Part shown: positions 17,906-27,621 of the stretch, piece after piece
Layout of the letters: each line of letters opens with the position of its first letter
Position numbering within the stretch: position 1 is the first letter of the stretch
Assembly: GCA_963844055.1 (NCBI GenBank)
Contig: CAWJMN010000001.1
Location: 496,001 to 560,000, forward strand
Direction: 5' to 3'
DNA length: 64,000 nucleotides
Source: CAWJMN01 sp963844055
Lineage (GTDB): Bacteria; Planctomycetota; Planctomycetia; Pirellulales; Pirellulaceae
The notes under the pieces: model-generated
Told to the model about the DNA's origin: nothing
Seen by the model: only the letters and a program-made list of their open reading frames with translations
Databases searched by the model: none
Program-made: the position numbers and the translations under genes

Positions 17906-18100
17906 CTATTCGGCAGGTTGGGTTGGTGGCGGCATCAAAAAGGAAACCCCAAGCAGTAGGCCGCCCAGCACGGCCGCTCCTAGACCAATGTAAGGTGCGC
18001 CTTCGCCGGCCGCATTGAGTAGCTTGAACTGCAAGCCAAATAGTGGGAGCACAAACGACCCGATACCAAGGATTAAAAGCCAAGTTCCAATGCTACGCAT
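17906..18100 (-). CDS. Small two-helix membrane protein
   Basis: 64 residues, two hydrophobic segments (IGTWLLILGIGSFVLPLFG and APYIGLGAAVLGGLLLGVSF) and a short Pro-rich C-terminus. I do not recognise the family. The ATG at 18100 has GAGGA upstream; a TTG at 18121 in frame is less likely. Coding status rests on the strong hydrophobic pattern, the Shine-Dalgarno and the clean terminator placement. Confidence 0.6.
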   Translation of the reverse strand: MRSIGTWLLILGIGSFVLPLFGLQFKLLNAAGEGAPYIGLGAAVLGGLLLGVSFLMPPPTQPAE

Positions 18101-18432
18101 GACATGTCCTCTGACAAGCAAATTGAAGGAGTTAGGATTAAATAAAGACCAGCCTCCGCCGCTTTAACTGCCTCACTCAAGTAGTGCGTGCAGTTAATTG
18201 TAGGGGGTTGTTGCCTAGATCGTAGTAGAGCGTGCTCAGCAATGTCAAAAAGAAAGTCTTGCGATTTTGCAAGTTGCTAGACGAGATGCGCAGGCCAGAA
18301 AAGTCGACCGGTGTGCCAAGGCCAGGAATATCTCTGCGCAGCAAAAAGGGCCGAGAGCTAAGCTCGGCCCATCGATGGGGCTGGCACGGACTGCCAACCC
18401 GATATTCAAGTAGAAACGAAGTCCGAGGGGGA
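18101..18432. other. 332-base gap with terminator
   Basis: Besides the terminator at 18343-18370 I see no gene. Confidence 0.35.
18343..18370 (-). terminator. Intrinsic terminator after the small basic protein gene
   Basis: Minus-strand stem GGGCCGAG/CTCGGCCC followed by five T, about 60 bases after the stop codon. Confidence 0.85.
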
Positions 18433-18693
18433 CTATTTCTTGCCGGCTGGCTTGGCGGCAGCGCCCTTGGCACCCTTAGCGCCCTTGGCCTTGTCGTCGC
18501 CTTCTTCAGCCTTGACCTTCTTCTTCTTCTTCATCGAGATCTTCACGACGCGGACCTTTGGCAGGCCCAAAACGCTCGTGGCATCGTTGAAGCGTTCGGC
18601 TTCCTTCAGCTTCTCGATTCGTTCAGCGCGGGACAATACGTTCCGGTTCTGAATCGCACCGGCCTTCACTTTCAAACTCTTGTCGATTGGCAT
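18433..18693 (-). CDS. Small basic protein of the Planctomycetes-Verrucomicrobia-Chlamydiae type (TIGR04137-like)
   Basis: 86 residues. The conserved part is MPIDKSLKVKAGAIQNRNVL, SRAERIEKLKEAERF and SVLGLPKVRVVKISMKKKKK. It matches my recollection of the small basic protein family restricted to the PVC superphylum, suspected to be ribosome- or RNA-associated. The last 30 residues are Lys/Gly/Ala repeats (KGAKGAKGAAAKPAGKK), a histone-tail-like extension. The ATG at 18693 has AAGAAGG upstream; the frame stays open to 18843 but without conserved sequence. A good lineage marker. Confidence 0.85.
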   Translation of the reverse strand: MPIDKSLKVKAGAIQNRNVLSRAERIEKLKEAERFNDATSVLGLPKVRVVKISMKKKKKVKAEEGDDKAKGAKGAKGAAAKPAGKK

Positions 18694-18899
18694 AGCACAC
18701 CTTCTTAATGCAAACAAACCGTGTATCGGGCTGGCCGGTTTAACGTAAGCTATTTGCTGATATATGGTTACGGCGAATTCAAGCGGAGGGCCAAGCAGGA
18801 GGTCCCTTAAAACCCCCACCGGCGCCGCTGCGCCAAACCTCAAAATATAAGGGTTTTCGGCTCCGCTTTCAACGGCGGTGCCAAAGGGGCTGAAACTCT

Positions 18900-20297
18900 C
18901 TAAAGATCCTGGGTTTCACGGTACTGCGGTACGTGGACCGGAAGCTTTAGCGTTTTGCGAATCAGGTCGGCAAAACCGAGGGAAACCGGTTCTTCGCCGT
19001 GGGTCAAAAAGACCCGCTGAGGGGCCGGTTGGAAGTGGCTGATCCAGCGGAGTAGCCCCGACTTGTCAGCATGCCCCGAAAAACCATAGATCTGTTCGAT
19101 CTTGGCCCGCACTTGGTAATCGCGGCCATGGATCCGGACGATCGGCTTTCCGTCCAAAATCTGCCGGCCTAGCGTTCCATCCCCTTGGTGCCCCACAAAC
19201 AGAATCGTGGAGTTGGGGCGTTCGATGTTGTTGCGCAAGTGATGCTTAATACGGCCGGCGTTACACATTCCCGAGCTGGCCATGATGACGCATGGTCCAT
19301 CGACACTGTTGATCCGAATTGAATCGGATGCGGTGCGAACCATGGTCAGGCCAGGGAAGCGAAGGGGCGGTGTATTGGCGTGGATCATCGCCTTGGTTTC
19401 ATCATCGAGATAGCTTTCAAACTTCAGGAAGATGCCACTCACATCCACTGCCATTGGGCTATCGAGATAGACTGGCAGGCTAGGGATTCGTTTTGCGTGC
19501 ACCAGCTTCCCAAAGAAGTACATCAGCTCTTGAGCTCGCTCGGTGGCAAACGTCGGGATTACCACATGCCCACCGCGCTTCACCGTTTCGTTGATGATGC
19601 GAGCAAGCTGGGTCTCGACATCCACGGCCTTGTCGTGGTCTCGGTCGCCGTAGGTGGATTCCATCACAACGTAATCGGCACGGCTCAGCAGTGTTGGATC
19701 GGAGATCAACGGCTTGTCTGATTGTCCAATATCGCCAGAGAAGATGATCCGCACCGTTCTGCCGTTTTCTTTAGCTTCCACTTCGATCATCGCGGAGCCT
19801 AAGATGTGCCCAGCATCGTGGAAGATGGCGGTAACATGTTCGTTGACCACCACACGCTCGCGATAGCCGTTGGGCTTTAGTAGCGGCAGTACAGAATCGA
19901 CATCGGCGTCGGTATAGAGGGGCTCTTCTTTGCGAGCCAGGGTTCGACCTTCGCGGCGATGGCGCTTGGCCTTGTAGGCCGCATCTTCCTCTTGAATCTT
20001 TGCACTGTCACGCAGCATGATCTCTGCCAGGGCGGCAGAAGGTTCGGTCAAGTGAATTGGGCCGTTGAATCCCTCTTTCACAAGGCGTGGCAAAAGGCCG
20101 CAGTGATCGATGTGCACATGCGTCAAAAGCAGGGCGTCAATGTCCTCTGCCGGAATCGGGCAGAGGTCCCAGTTTCTGGCTTGAAACGGACGTTCTTGAA
20201 ACATGCCACAGTCGATCATGACCTGCTTGTCGGCAACTTCCAGCATGTAACGTGAACCGGTGACTTGGCGATTGGCACCGAGAAAATGGAGCTTCAT
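18900..20297 (-). CDS. Beta-CASP metallo-beta-lactamase family RNase-like hydrolase
   Basis: 465 residues, related to CPSF73/RNase J-type nucleases (YSH1-like, with RNA-specificity domain). The metal site is LLTHVHIDHCGLLPRL, with a second His in FHDAGHILGSAM and Asp in IFSGDIGQSD. The beta-CASP motif region includes VVMESTYGDRDH, VIPTFATERAQELMYF, SSGMCNAGRIKHHL and GFSGHADKSGLLRWI. It likely cleaves RNA in the cytoplasm. It lies upstream of the small basic protein gene on the same strand, separated by about 200 bases. Confidence 0.88.
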   Translation of the reverse strand: MKLHFLGANRQVTGSRYMLEVADKQVMIDCGMFQERPFQARNWDLCPIPAEDIDALLLTHVHIDHCGLLPRLVKEGFNGPIHLTEPSAALAEIMLRDSAKIQEEDAAYKAKRHRREGRTLARKEEPLYTDADVDSVLPLLKPNGYRERVVVNEHVTAIFHDAGHILGSAMIEVEAKENGRTVRIIFSGDIGQSDKPLISDPTLLSRADYVVMESTYGDRDHDKAVDVETQLARIINETVKRGGHVVIPTFATERAQELMYFFGKLVHAKRIPSLPVYLDSPMAVDVSGIFLKFESYLDDETKAMIHANTPPLRFPGLTMVRTASDSIRINSVDGPCVIMASSGMCNAGRIKHHLRNNIERPNSTILFVGHQGDGTLGRQILDGKPIVRIHGRDYQVRAKIEQIYGFSGHADKSGLLRWISHFQPAPQRVFLTHGEEPVSLGFADLIRKTLKLPVHVPQYRETQDL

Positions 20298-20407
20298 ACA
20301 AATTCCTTGGAGGGCTTAGCAAAGCAGGTTCGGATCGCTAGTCATCCAGCTTAACACAGAATTTTGGCTAGGAAGGAATGCCTGGCAGGGATTGGTTCGC
20401 TAGGCGC

Positions 20408-20438
20408 AAAAAAAGGGTGCATCCGACGATACACCCTT
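20408..20438 (-). terminator. Intrinsic terminator after the first DUF1501 gene
   Basis: Minus-strand stem AAGGGTGTAT/ATGCACCCTT (one G-T pair) followed by a run of T, about 35 bases after the stop. Confidence 0.85.
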
Positions 20439-20471
20439 TCGATTTTTGCGTAAACCGCGGTAAAAATCGGC

Positions 20472-21764
20472 TTAGACGAGTTCGCGAATCGGCTCGCGCT
20501 TGTCGACCAAGTACTGCGGACGACCTGCGGTATCGACCAACTGAGTCTTGTGAACCGGAATTCCCATGTTGTGATACAGGGTGGCAAACACTTCTTGCAG
20601 TTGGACTGGCCGATCACGGGCTTCTTCTGCGTTGGCAGAGGACGAGCCGATGACTTGGCCCAGCTTCATACCACCACCCGCCATAAAGCCCATCGCTACG
20701 CGAGACCAGTGATCACGGCCAGCACCAGCATTCACGCGTGGGGTACGACCAAATTCGCCCCACATCATGACAGTGACATCTTTATCCATGCCGGTGTCGG
20801 ATAGATCTTGCAAAAGGGCGCTCAAGGCAACGTCAAGCTTAGGCAGTTGGCGACGCAGTTGTTTGAAGTTGTCGCCGTGAGTATCCCAGCCACCCCAGTC
20901 AAAGCTTACGACGCGAACGCCGGCTTGGACAAGGCGGCGAGCCGTTAGGAACAAGCGTCCTTCTTCTTTGCCGTAGCGCTCACGAACCTTTTGATCCTCC
21001 TTGTTGAGGTCGAGTGCATCGGCCACTTGGCCCGATGTCACCACGCCCACTGCACGCTGAGTGAAGCTATCAAAGGCATTCATTTTGCCGCTGGAATCGA
21101 GGTCGCGACGAATGGTATCCAGCGAAGAGAGCAGGCTCGTGCGAGAGTTGAGGCGTTCTTCGGTCATGCCTCCAACAAGCTTCAGATCGCCGCCACCCTG
21201 TGGGCGGTACGGCTTGTGGCTGGGGCCTAGGTAGCCCTCATGCCCTTCGTTGTAAGCGATGTAAGGTGGAGCCCCGCCATTAGTTGGACCTTGAATCTTG
21301 CTGACCACGCTGCCGATCGAAGGACGGCCACCAACGTTACGCAGGTTTTCGCGGCCGTAACCGGTTTGCGTATGGTGGTTGCTATGATCGTCAAAGCTAC
21401 CGACAAGCGAGCGGATGATGGCATACTTGTCCGCCATCTGTGCCAGCAATGGCATGTGCTCGCAAATCTCAATGCCCGGTACGTTTGTCTTAATCGGGTT
21501 GAATTCGCCACGGAACTCACGTGGAGCGTTGGGCTTCAGGTCAAACATATCTTGGTGCGATGGACCGCCACCGAGATGGATGTTGATGACAGCCTTGTGA
21601 GTGGAGCGTTGCGGGGCGGTTTCGGAGGTTGCAGCTTCAGCCTCAGACCGTAGCAAGCTGGCCAGCGTGAGGCCGCCAACGCCCATCGCTCCTAATTGCA
21701 GGAAGTTGCGGCGAGGAAGGCCGTCGCAATAGTTGCCCGAACGTCGTGAATAGATATTCAGCAT
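20472..21764 (-). CDS. DUF1501 family protein, Tat-exported
   Basis: 430 residues. The N-terminus has a twin-arginine motif (PRRNFLQLG) and hydrophobic stretch, so export as a folded protein is expected. DUF1501 proteins belong to the alkaline phosphatase/sulfatase-like superfamily. Conserved segments are INIHLGGGPSHQDMFDLKP, VRVVSFDWGGWDTHGDNF, VTVMMWGEFGRTPRV and AGRDHWSRVAMGFMAGGG. Planctomycetes usually pair it with a DUF1549/DUF1553 cytochrome-like gene; no such partner is adjacent here. Activity is not established for this family. Confidence 0.88.
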   Translation of the reverse strand: MLNIYSRRSGNYCDGLPRRNFLQLGAMGVGGLTLASLLRSEAEAATSETAPQRSTHKAVINIHLGGGPSHQDMFDLKPNAPREFRGEFNPIKTNVPGIEICEHMPLLAQMADKYAIIRSLVGSFDDHSNHHTQTGYGRENLRNVGGRPSIGSVVSKIQGPTNGGAPPYIAYNEGHEGYLGPSHKPYRPQGGGDLKLVGGMTEERLNSRTSLLSSLDTIRRDLDSSGKMNAFDSFTQRAVGVVTSGQVADALDLNKEDQKVRERYGKEEGRLFLTARRLVQAGVRVVSFDWGGWDTHGDNFKQLRRQLPKLDVALSALLQDLSDTGMDKDVTVMMWGEFGRTPRVNAGAGRDHWSRVAMGFMAGGGMKLGQVIGSSSANAEEARDRPVQLQEVFATLYHNMGIPVHKTQLVDTAGRPQYLVDKREPIRELV

Positions 21765-22012
21765 GACATCACTCCCGCGATTGGTTTTCTAGAAGACTTG
21801 CAACTCGCCTTTAGCGTGCAAACTATCTACAAATGCGGCCAGCGACCAAATTCGTTACTGCAAAAATGCAAAGCAACGGAAAAGAACGCTACAACATCCG
21901 CAATTGGTGGAGGTTTGAGCTCCACTCTTTATACATATCGGCGTTTGTTTATCAATACAGAAAGCAAAAAAACGCGGCAGGATAGTTGTTTTGGGTGGTT
22001 GCTTTGTCGGTT

Positions 22013-23947
22013 TTACGGGCCAACCACTGTAAACGGAAAAGCCAAGGGGGCCAGAATGATGGTGATCACCATGATGAGGATATCCAGTGGAATGCCAACT
22101 CTCAGGTAGTCACTGAAGCGGTAGCCGCCTGGGCCGTACACCATGAGGTTGGTTTGATAGCCGATCGGCGTCGCGAAGCCTGCCGAGGCAGCCATCATCA
22201 CGGCGATCACAAATGGCATGTGGGAGACCCCTAGGGTTTTTGCCACACCGATGGCAAAAGGGAACATCAGGGCTGCTGCTGCATTGTTGGTGATCAGTTC
22301 CGTCACGATGAGGGTGACCAGATAGATAATTGCCAGCGTCCACCAGGGGCTTCCGCCTGCCAGGCCGGTGGCACTATCGGCGATAAGCTTTGCGGCCCCG
22401 GTCCTTTCTAGTGCTTCGCCCAGCGCGAATGAGGCAGCAATCGCAGTGAGCACTTCCCAGTCAATGGCTTTGCGCACCGTTGAAATGGAGATGCAGCGAG
22501 TGACCAACATCAACCCAGCGGCCACCATCGTGATCAGAATCGTTGGAATTTTCGTCGCGGCCATCAAGGCAACCATAGCAACCAATAGGCCAATCGCAAG
22601 CAGCGCCTTGTCATGGCGGCGGACGGTGGAGTCTTCGACCTGGCTGACCAAAAAGAAGTCGCGTGAGTTGCGATTTTGATCTGCAAAGGAAGGATGCGCT
22701 TCGACCAGCAACACATCGCCTGCGCGAAGTTCGATGTCACCGATCTTTTGGTGCATGCGTTCACCATTGCGAGCGACCGCAACCACAACGGCATTGTATT
22801 GACTGCGAAAGCGAGATTCACGAATCGTCTTACCGATACCAGGGCAGGTGTTGGAGACAACCGCTTCAATCAAGCAGCGCTGGGTGCGTGGGGCCTTCAG
22901 TTTAAATACGTCATCGGTCGCAGGGACAAGTCCGCGAATGCGTTGTAGTTCAACGACCGATTCCACGGCCCCCACAAATAGCAGGCGATCGCCTCCTTGT
23001 AGGATTTCCTGCGGAGAAACCGCTGGAATTGCCACTCCATCCCGATCGATCTCGGCCAGATACAGGCTTGGCAAATGCCGCAGGCCGGCGACTTCAATCG
23101 ACTGACCGACAAGGGGACTGTCGGTCTCAACTTGCATTTCAACGGTGTACTCTCGAGGGTCATCTTGGCGACTAACACCGGCCGAACGGTCAGGAAGTAG
23201 GTAGTGGGCAGCGAACACCATGAATAGGCCGCCGATGAGTGCGGCAGGAATACCTACCCAAGAGATATCAAACATTTGAAGCGGTGGCAGGTCAGGGGTT
23301 TTTTCCACAAGACCTTTGACCACCATGTTGGTGCTGGTGCCAATCAGCGTGCAGGTTCCACCGAGGATCGCCGCATAACTTAGCGGGATCATCAACTTTG
23401 AAGCGGGAATCTTCTGCCGTTTGGAAAAGTCATTGACCGCAGGAATCAGCATGGCGACCAGCGGCGTATTGTTGAGGAACGCACTAAGCGTCATCGTTGG
23501 GAACATCAAGCGTGAAATCGCACCGAGCTGTGTCTTGGGCCGGCCGAATAGCTTAAGAGCAATCCAGTCCACACCACCGGTCTCGCGGACGGCCGCACTC
23601 ACCACATAGAGGACCGCAACGGTTAGCATCCCCTCGTTGGCCATTCCTTTCAGCGCTTCCGCTGGCGTAAGAATGTTCACCATCATCAAGGTAACGACGC
23701 TGCCAATCAGGACGAGATCCGTCGCCAGATTGGTAACCGTTAAGATGGCCAGGACAAAGATGACCAGGCTCAGGGTGAAGTAGCGAGGATCGATGCCAAT
23801 CTGAGAAAGCGACCAGGAGGTCTCGCTGGCTTTCGTTACGGCAGTTGTTGCATTCTTCTCGACAGCCAAGAGAAACGGCACGAAATCAAACATGAGCATT
23901 CTCAATACGGAGCCAGAACCGTGTGCTTCGCCTTGGTCACGTACCAT
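22013..23947 (-). CDS. SLC13/anion-permease family transporter with two RCK-C (TrkA-C) domains
   Basis: 644 residues, inner membrane. The N-terminal transporter half has SAFLNNTPLVAMLIPAV and GGTCTLIGTSTNMVVKGL, the DASS/SLC13 signature loop. Two soluble TrkA-C domains follow (about 265-350 and 365-455: SPLVGQSIEVAGLRHLPSL; GDVLLVEAHPSF). The C-terminal half repeats the fold with ELITNNAAAALMFPFA and AASAGFATPIGYQTNLMV. It probably moves sulfate or another anion with a cation. Starts at 23947, 23899 and 23893 are all possible; none has a strong Shine-Dalgarno. Confidence 0.88.
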   Translation of the reverse strand: MVRDQGEAHGSGSVLRMLMFDFVPFLLAVEKNATTAVTKASETSWSLSQIGIDPRYFTLSLVIFVLAILTVTNLATDLVLIGSVVTLMMVNILTPAEALKGMANEGMLTVAVLYVVSAAVRETGGVDWIALKLFGRPKTQLGAISRLMFPTMTLSAFLNNTPLVAMLIPAVNDFSKRQKIPASKLMIPLSYAAILGGTCTLIGTSTNMVVKGLVEKTPDLPPLQMFDISWVGIPAALIGGLFMVFAAHYLLPDRSAGVSRQDDPREYTVEMQVETDSPLVGQSIEVAGLRHLPSLYLAEIDRDGVAIPAVSPQEILQGGDRLLFVGAVESVVELQRIRGLVPATDDVFKLKAPRTQRCLIEAVVSNTCPGIGKTIRESRFRSQYNAVVVAVARNGERMHQKIGDIELRAGDVLLVEAHPSFADQNRNSRDFFLVSQVEDSTVRRHDKALLAIGLLVAMVALMAATKIPTILITMVAAGLMLVTRCISISTVRKAIDWEVLTAIAASFALGEALERTGAAKLIADSATGLAGGSPWWTLAIIYLVTLIVTELITNNAAAALMFPFAIGVAKTLGVSHMPFVIAVMMAASAGFATPIGYQTNLMVYGPGGYRFSDYLRVGIPLDILIMVITIILAPLAFPFTVVGP

Positions 23948-24324
23948 CAGCTACCGATCGACACCGTTCTTGCATGTTCCTCATCGAGCAAAACATGCCA
24001 AAAACATTATTATCTTTACCGAGTATGTGATCAATCGGCGGTGGTGGTTTTGGGTGAATGGGCGAGCCAAAAAGGGGCTTTCATCTTGCCTGGATAGCCT
24101 CAACCAGGGGGTGATAGGAGACAAAATGCGTTTACAACCGTCACTCACGAAACAATCGGCTCAGTCCCTATAGCAGTTACTTTCCGGATTACCCCTACAT
24201 TTTCTCAATCTTGATTGGGAATGCGAACGATACGACTTACAGAGGTAACTAGGTCGGCGGAGTCAATAGACTTTTTGATTCCCGTTCCTCGTTCGCTTGG
24301 TTCACAATAAAGAGGGGGTTGGCG
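23948..24324. other. 377-base divergent region before the second secretin
   Basis: No gene recognised. It carries GAGGGGG just ahead of the secretin start at 24325. Confidence 0.35.
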
Positions 24325-26811
24325 ATGTCGAAATCGTCACAGCGGCGTCGTGCTGTTGCAGCACGTCGTTTCAAGCAAATTCTGGCGGCCACCATTTTTG
24401 CGGCCGGCTTTTTAGGAAGCCCTGCCGTGAAAGGCGATACACCCGCACAGCCAATCATCAACCGCTACGTCACCGAACGGCAAGTTTCGGCCACGTCGGA
24501 TGATGGGGCTCCGGTGGTTGCTCACGCCAAGCATTCAGCACCGGCCAAGCCGACAGCGCCAGCGTCAGCTCGCAGGACGCCACGTCCTGTTGCCATTCAA
24601 GCGGCGTTTGAAAACCCGGTTGGAAATGAGGGTGGCGGACCAATTATTCGCCAAACCTCGGGCAAGCAAGAGCCAACTCCGGCTAAGCCAAAACCGATTG
24701 CTGTTGTACCAGCGCCACAAGAATTGCCACCGATCGTAACTGGCGCCGAAATGCGAGCCAAACTCGCGCCGCTGGTGACTGGTGCCGAGATGCGTGCTCA
24801 AAAGGCTGCACTGGCTGCTAAGCAAGCCAAAGTGAAGACGGAAGAAGCGGTCGTCGCAACCCAAAAGAAGGTTGTCGAGCGTACCGAGAAAGTCGTCGAA
24901 GCAGCACATTCCGCTGCCGAAGCCACTGCTGCGTCGCCAAGCCCTTGGATGAAATCCTTGTCGGCTGCCGCACATGAAGTTGCGACGCCCGTTGCTGAGG
25001 CCAGCCCCGAGCCAAAGGCTATGGCTCCAAGCAACATGCCAATCGAGTCCATTGCTGAAGTTCAATCGCCAGCGGAGATGGTAAAGTTGCCACCTGTCCG
25101 TTTGGGATCGCTTCCTGCACCAACGAAGAAGGCACCGGCCGCACCCGTTGCGGTCGCGCCTGCGAAATCTATCTACAAGGGACAGCAAGTCGCCTTGCAG
25201 TTTGAAGAAGAGGATGAGCCAGTAGCACCCAAGGCTAAGGCACCAGCTCCTCTTGCTCCCGTTGAAGAAGAGCCTGCTCCTGTCGAACCACCTGCAAAAG
25301 AAGAACCGGCCGTCCTCGTGCCAGTTGCTGAAGCCGATGCACCGGTTGTGGAAGATGGCAGCCTTTTCCGCGAAATCAAAGAGCTGGGTGACCTAGAAGT
25401 AATGGTCCACCGCAGCAAGATCCTTCGTACGAAGACCGACCTCTACCGCACAGCTGTGGTCGACGACGGAATCTGCGAAATCGTTCAATTTACACCTCGG
25501 GAGCTTTCCATCATTGGTAAGAGCCAAGGTGCCACTCACGTCACCTTCTGGTTTGACGATCCGAAGGCGGATCCAGTGACTTACCTGGTGAAGGTAACTC
25601 CGGACGTGGCGGAAGTGAAGAAGGTAGAAGACGCCTACAAGCTTCTGGAAGACGTCATTAATGAGATGTATCCCGATAGCAAGATCACGTTGTCGGTGAT
25701 TGCCGACAAGGTGATTGTGAAGGGACAAGCGAAAGACAGCGAAGAAGCCTTCCAAATCATCACGCTCATCCGCGGCCAAGGTGGCAACGGCAATAACATG
25801 GGAGGTGGTTTTGGTGGTGGCGGCTTCGGCGGCAGCTTGAACGAAGGAATTGCAGCCCCTGTCCTCAGCGACAGTGCGGTCGGCAACAGCCGTCGCTCGA
25901 ACCTGCAAGTGATCAACATGCTGCGGGTCCCTGGCATCCAGCAAGTGGCTCTGCGAGTCAAGATTGCCGAACTGAACCGGACGGCCGCTCGTAACTTTGG
26001 TGCATCGATCAAGGGAGAGATCCCTCTCAATGGCAATACCAATGGTGCCGCGATGTTCCTCAATGCCATCACTGGCACTTCGGGACAAGCCGCTCCGACG
26101 TTGCTAACTCGGTTTGATGGCGACAACATTCAAGTCGGCTTGAACCTGTTGCAACAACAGGGGGTAATCAAGCTGCTGGGTGAACCCACCTTGGTGACGA
26201 TGAGCGGTCGCCCTGCGACGTTCATCGCAGGTGGTGAGTTCGCTGTGCCTACGATTGTCGGTAGTGCAGGCTTAAACGCCGTCACGACAGACTTCCGTGC
26301 TTACGGTGCGATCATCAGCTTCTTACCTACGGTGGTCGACAAGGACCGCATCCGCCTGGAAGTGTCGCCTGAATTCAGCCAGATCAATGCCAACCTGACG
26401 GTGAATAATATCCCTGGCCTGCGTACTCGTTCGGCCACGACGACCGTGGAAATGCGAGAAGGTCAATCGCTGGCGATCGCTGGCTTGCTAGAAGACAGCA
26501 TGACAGGCAACAGCTCGGGTGACATCCCGTTCCTAGCCCAGATTTTTGGCAAGCGAAGCATGCAGCGGAGTGAGACGGAGCTTCTGATCTTGGTATCGCC
26601 CGAACTGGTGCATCCAATGGATGCCGAAGAGGTTCCACCTCTGCCAGGCTTCGATGTTCAAGAGCCGAACAACTCGCAATTCTTCTTCAAGGGTCACCTG
26701 GAAGGGAATCCAACGCAGGACTACCGCAGCACGGTTTGGCCACGCCTGAAGAAGCGTTACGGCAGCGGCGGCCCTGCCATGACAAGTGGTCCTTTTGGCC
26801 ACGGCAAATAA
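24325..26811 (+). CDS. Type II/III secretion system secretin, with long Pro/Ala-rich N-terminal region
   Basis: 828 residues, outer membrane. A long signal peptide (RRFKQILAATIFAAGFLGS) is followed by about 300 residues rich in Pro, Ala, Lys and Glu, which may span the periplasm. From about residue 360 comes the pilus-secretin N-domain (SIIGKSQGATHVTFWF), a BON/KH-like segment (KITLSVIADKVIVKGQAKDS), a Gly-rich linker (about 490-510) and the secretin core (VALRVKIAELNRTAARNFG; GQSLAIAGLLEDS; ELLILVSPELVHPM). It is the CpaC/RcpA type, a second copy separate from the tad locus. ATG at 24325 with a strong Shine-Dalgarno. Confidence 0.9.
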   Translation: MSKSSQRRRAVAARRFKQILAATIFAAGFLGSPAVKGDTPAQPIINRYVTERQVSATSDDGAPVVAHAKHSAPAKPTAPASARRTPRPVAIQAAFENPVGNEGGGPIIRQTSGKQEPTPAKPKPIAVVPAPQELPPIVTGAEMRAKLAPLVTGAEMRAQKAALAAKQAKVKTEEAVVATQKKVVERTEKVVEAAHSAAEATAASPSPWMKSLSAAAHEVATPVAEASPEPKAMAPSNMPIESIAEVQSPAEMVKLPPVRLGSLPAPTKKAPAAPVAVAPAKSIYKGQQVALQFEEEDEPVAPKAKAPAPLAPVEEEPAPVEPPAKEEPAVLVPVAEADAPVVEDGSLFREIKELGDLEVMVHRSKILRTKTDLYRTAVVDDGICEIVQFTPRELSIIGKSQGATHVTFWFDDPKADPVTYLVKVTPDVAEVKKVEDAYKLLEDVINEMYPDSKITLSVIADKVIVKGQAKDSEEAFQIITLIRGQGGNGNNMGGGFGGGGFGGSLNEGIAAPVLSDSAVGNSRRSNLQVINMLRVPGIQQVALRVKIAELNRTAARNFGASIKGEIPLNGNTNGAAMFLNAITGTSGQAAPTLLTRFDGDNIQVGLNLLQQQGVIKLLGEPTLVTMSGRPATFIAGGEFAVPTIVGSAGLNAVTTDFRAYGAIISFLPTVVDKDRIRLEVSPEFSQINANLTVNNIPGLRTRSATTTVEMREGQSLAIAGLLEDSMTGNSSGDIPFLAQIFGKRSMQRSETELLILVSPELVHPMDAEEVPPLPGFDVQEPNNSQFFFKGHLEGNPTQDYRSTVWPRLKKRYGSGGPAMTSGPFGHGK

Positions 26812-26934
26812 TTGTAGAGAGCTAAGCGAACGATATCCTGCCGGACTCCCGATCTGGCAGGTTCGCTCGGCTCGACGTAAGCACCCCGCACGATCCCAGT
26901 AGCAAAAATCCTTCGGACGATAGGGCGAACTGCC

Positions 26935-27477
26935 ATGAAACGAACACTATTCACCACGTTTGTCATTGCCTGCCTGGCGATGATGGGCTGTGCCGGCAAG
27001 GGAAAGCATAAGAAGTACCCCGGTCCATCGATGGATCGTCCTTTTCCTTTGGGGCAGGTTTCTGATTCCCACTGGGAAACGCAGCAGACGAACGCGGAAG
27101 CGGCGGACTTCATTTTCTACGATCATGAGTTCCGTTACGACACAATCCGCCATGTGGATACGGCCGAACTGGCCCCCGCGGCGAAGAAGCACATCGAAAT
27201 GGTTGCGATGCGTCTAGAGCATGTGCCATTCCCGGTGGTAATCGAACAGAGCGAACACAATGCTCGCCCCGAGCTTGACCAACAACGTCGTCGGACGATT
27301 GTGGAACAGCTCAATCGGATGGGCGTGACGAATGCGGATGCTCGCGTGGTGGTTGCCAATGCCTTCCCGGCAGGCTTCACCAGTGTTGAAGCCGAACGAT
27401 CGTACCAAACGATCCTAGGTGGTGGTGCTAACGGCTTCGGTCGTCGCTTCGGCGGTGCCGGTGGCGCGTATAGGTAG
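26935..27477 (+). CDS. Lipoprotein, possible secretin partner (CpaD/OmpA-like)
   Basis: 180 residues. The lipobox is LAMMGCAG with Cys at 19, so it is anchored in a membrane by lipid. The folded part has an OmpA-like or CpaD-like look: VPFPVVIEQSEHN, then RPELDQQRRRTIVEQLNRMG, then DARVVVANAFPAGFTSVEAE. In tad systems CpaD is a lipoprotein that helps the secretin; its place 123 bases after a CpaC-type secretin suggests the same role. The C-terminus is Gly-rich. Family assignment is inference. Confidence 0.7.
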   Translation: MKRTLFTTFVIACLAMMGCAGKGKHKKYPGPSMDRPFPLGQVSDSHWETQQTNAEAADFIFYDHEFRYDTIRHVDTAELAPAAKKHIEMVAMRLEHVPFPVVIEQSEHNARPELDQQRRRTIVEQLNRMGVTNADARVVVANAFPAGFTSVEAERSYQTILGGGANGFGRRFGGAGGAYR

Positions 27478-27541
27478 TCCACCGCAAAACGAAAATCGGT
27501 TTGGAGTCGTCTTGTGACCTAGCAAGCGATTCACCTTCGAA

Positions 27542-27581
27542 CGGCCGAGTCACTTCCGGGGGGTAGTGGCTCGGCCGAATC
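27542..27581. terminator. Strong hairpin between convergent genes
   Basis: 13-base arms (CGGCCGAGTCACT and AGTGGCTCGGCCG, one G-T pair, 10-base loop) followed by AATCGTTTTA on the plus strand. It lies between the lipoprotein gene and the convergent PDZ gene, so it may stop transcription from both sides. Confidence 0.65.
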
Positions 27582-27621
27582 GTTTTACGGTGGTGAATGT
27601 TGTCACCCAACTTCTAAGCCA

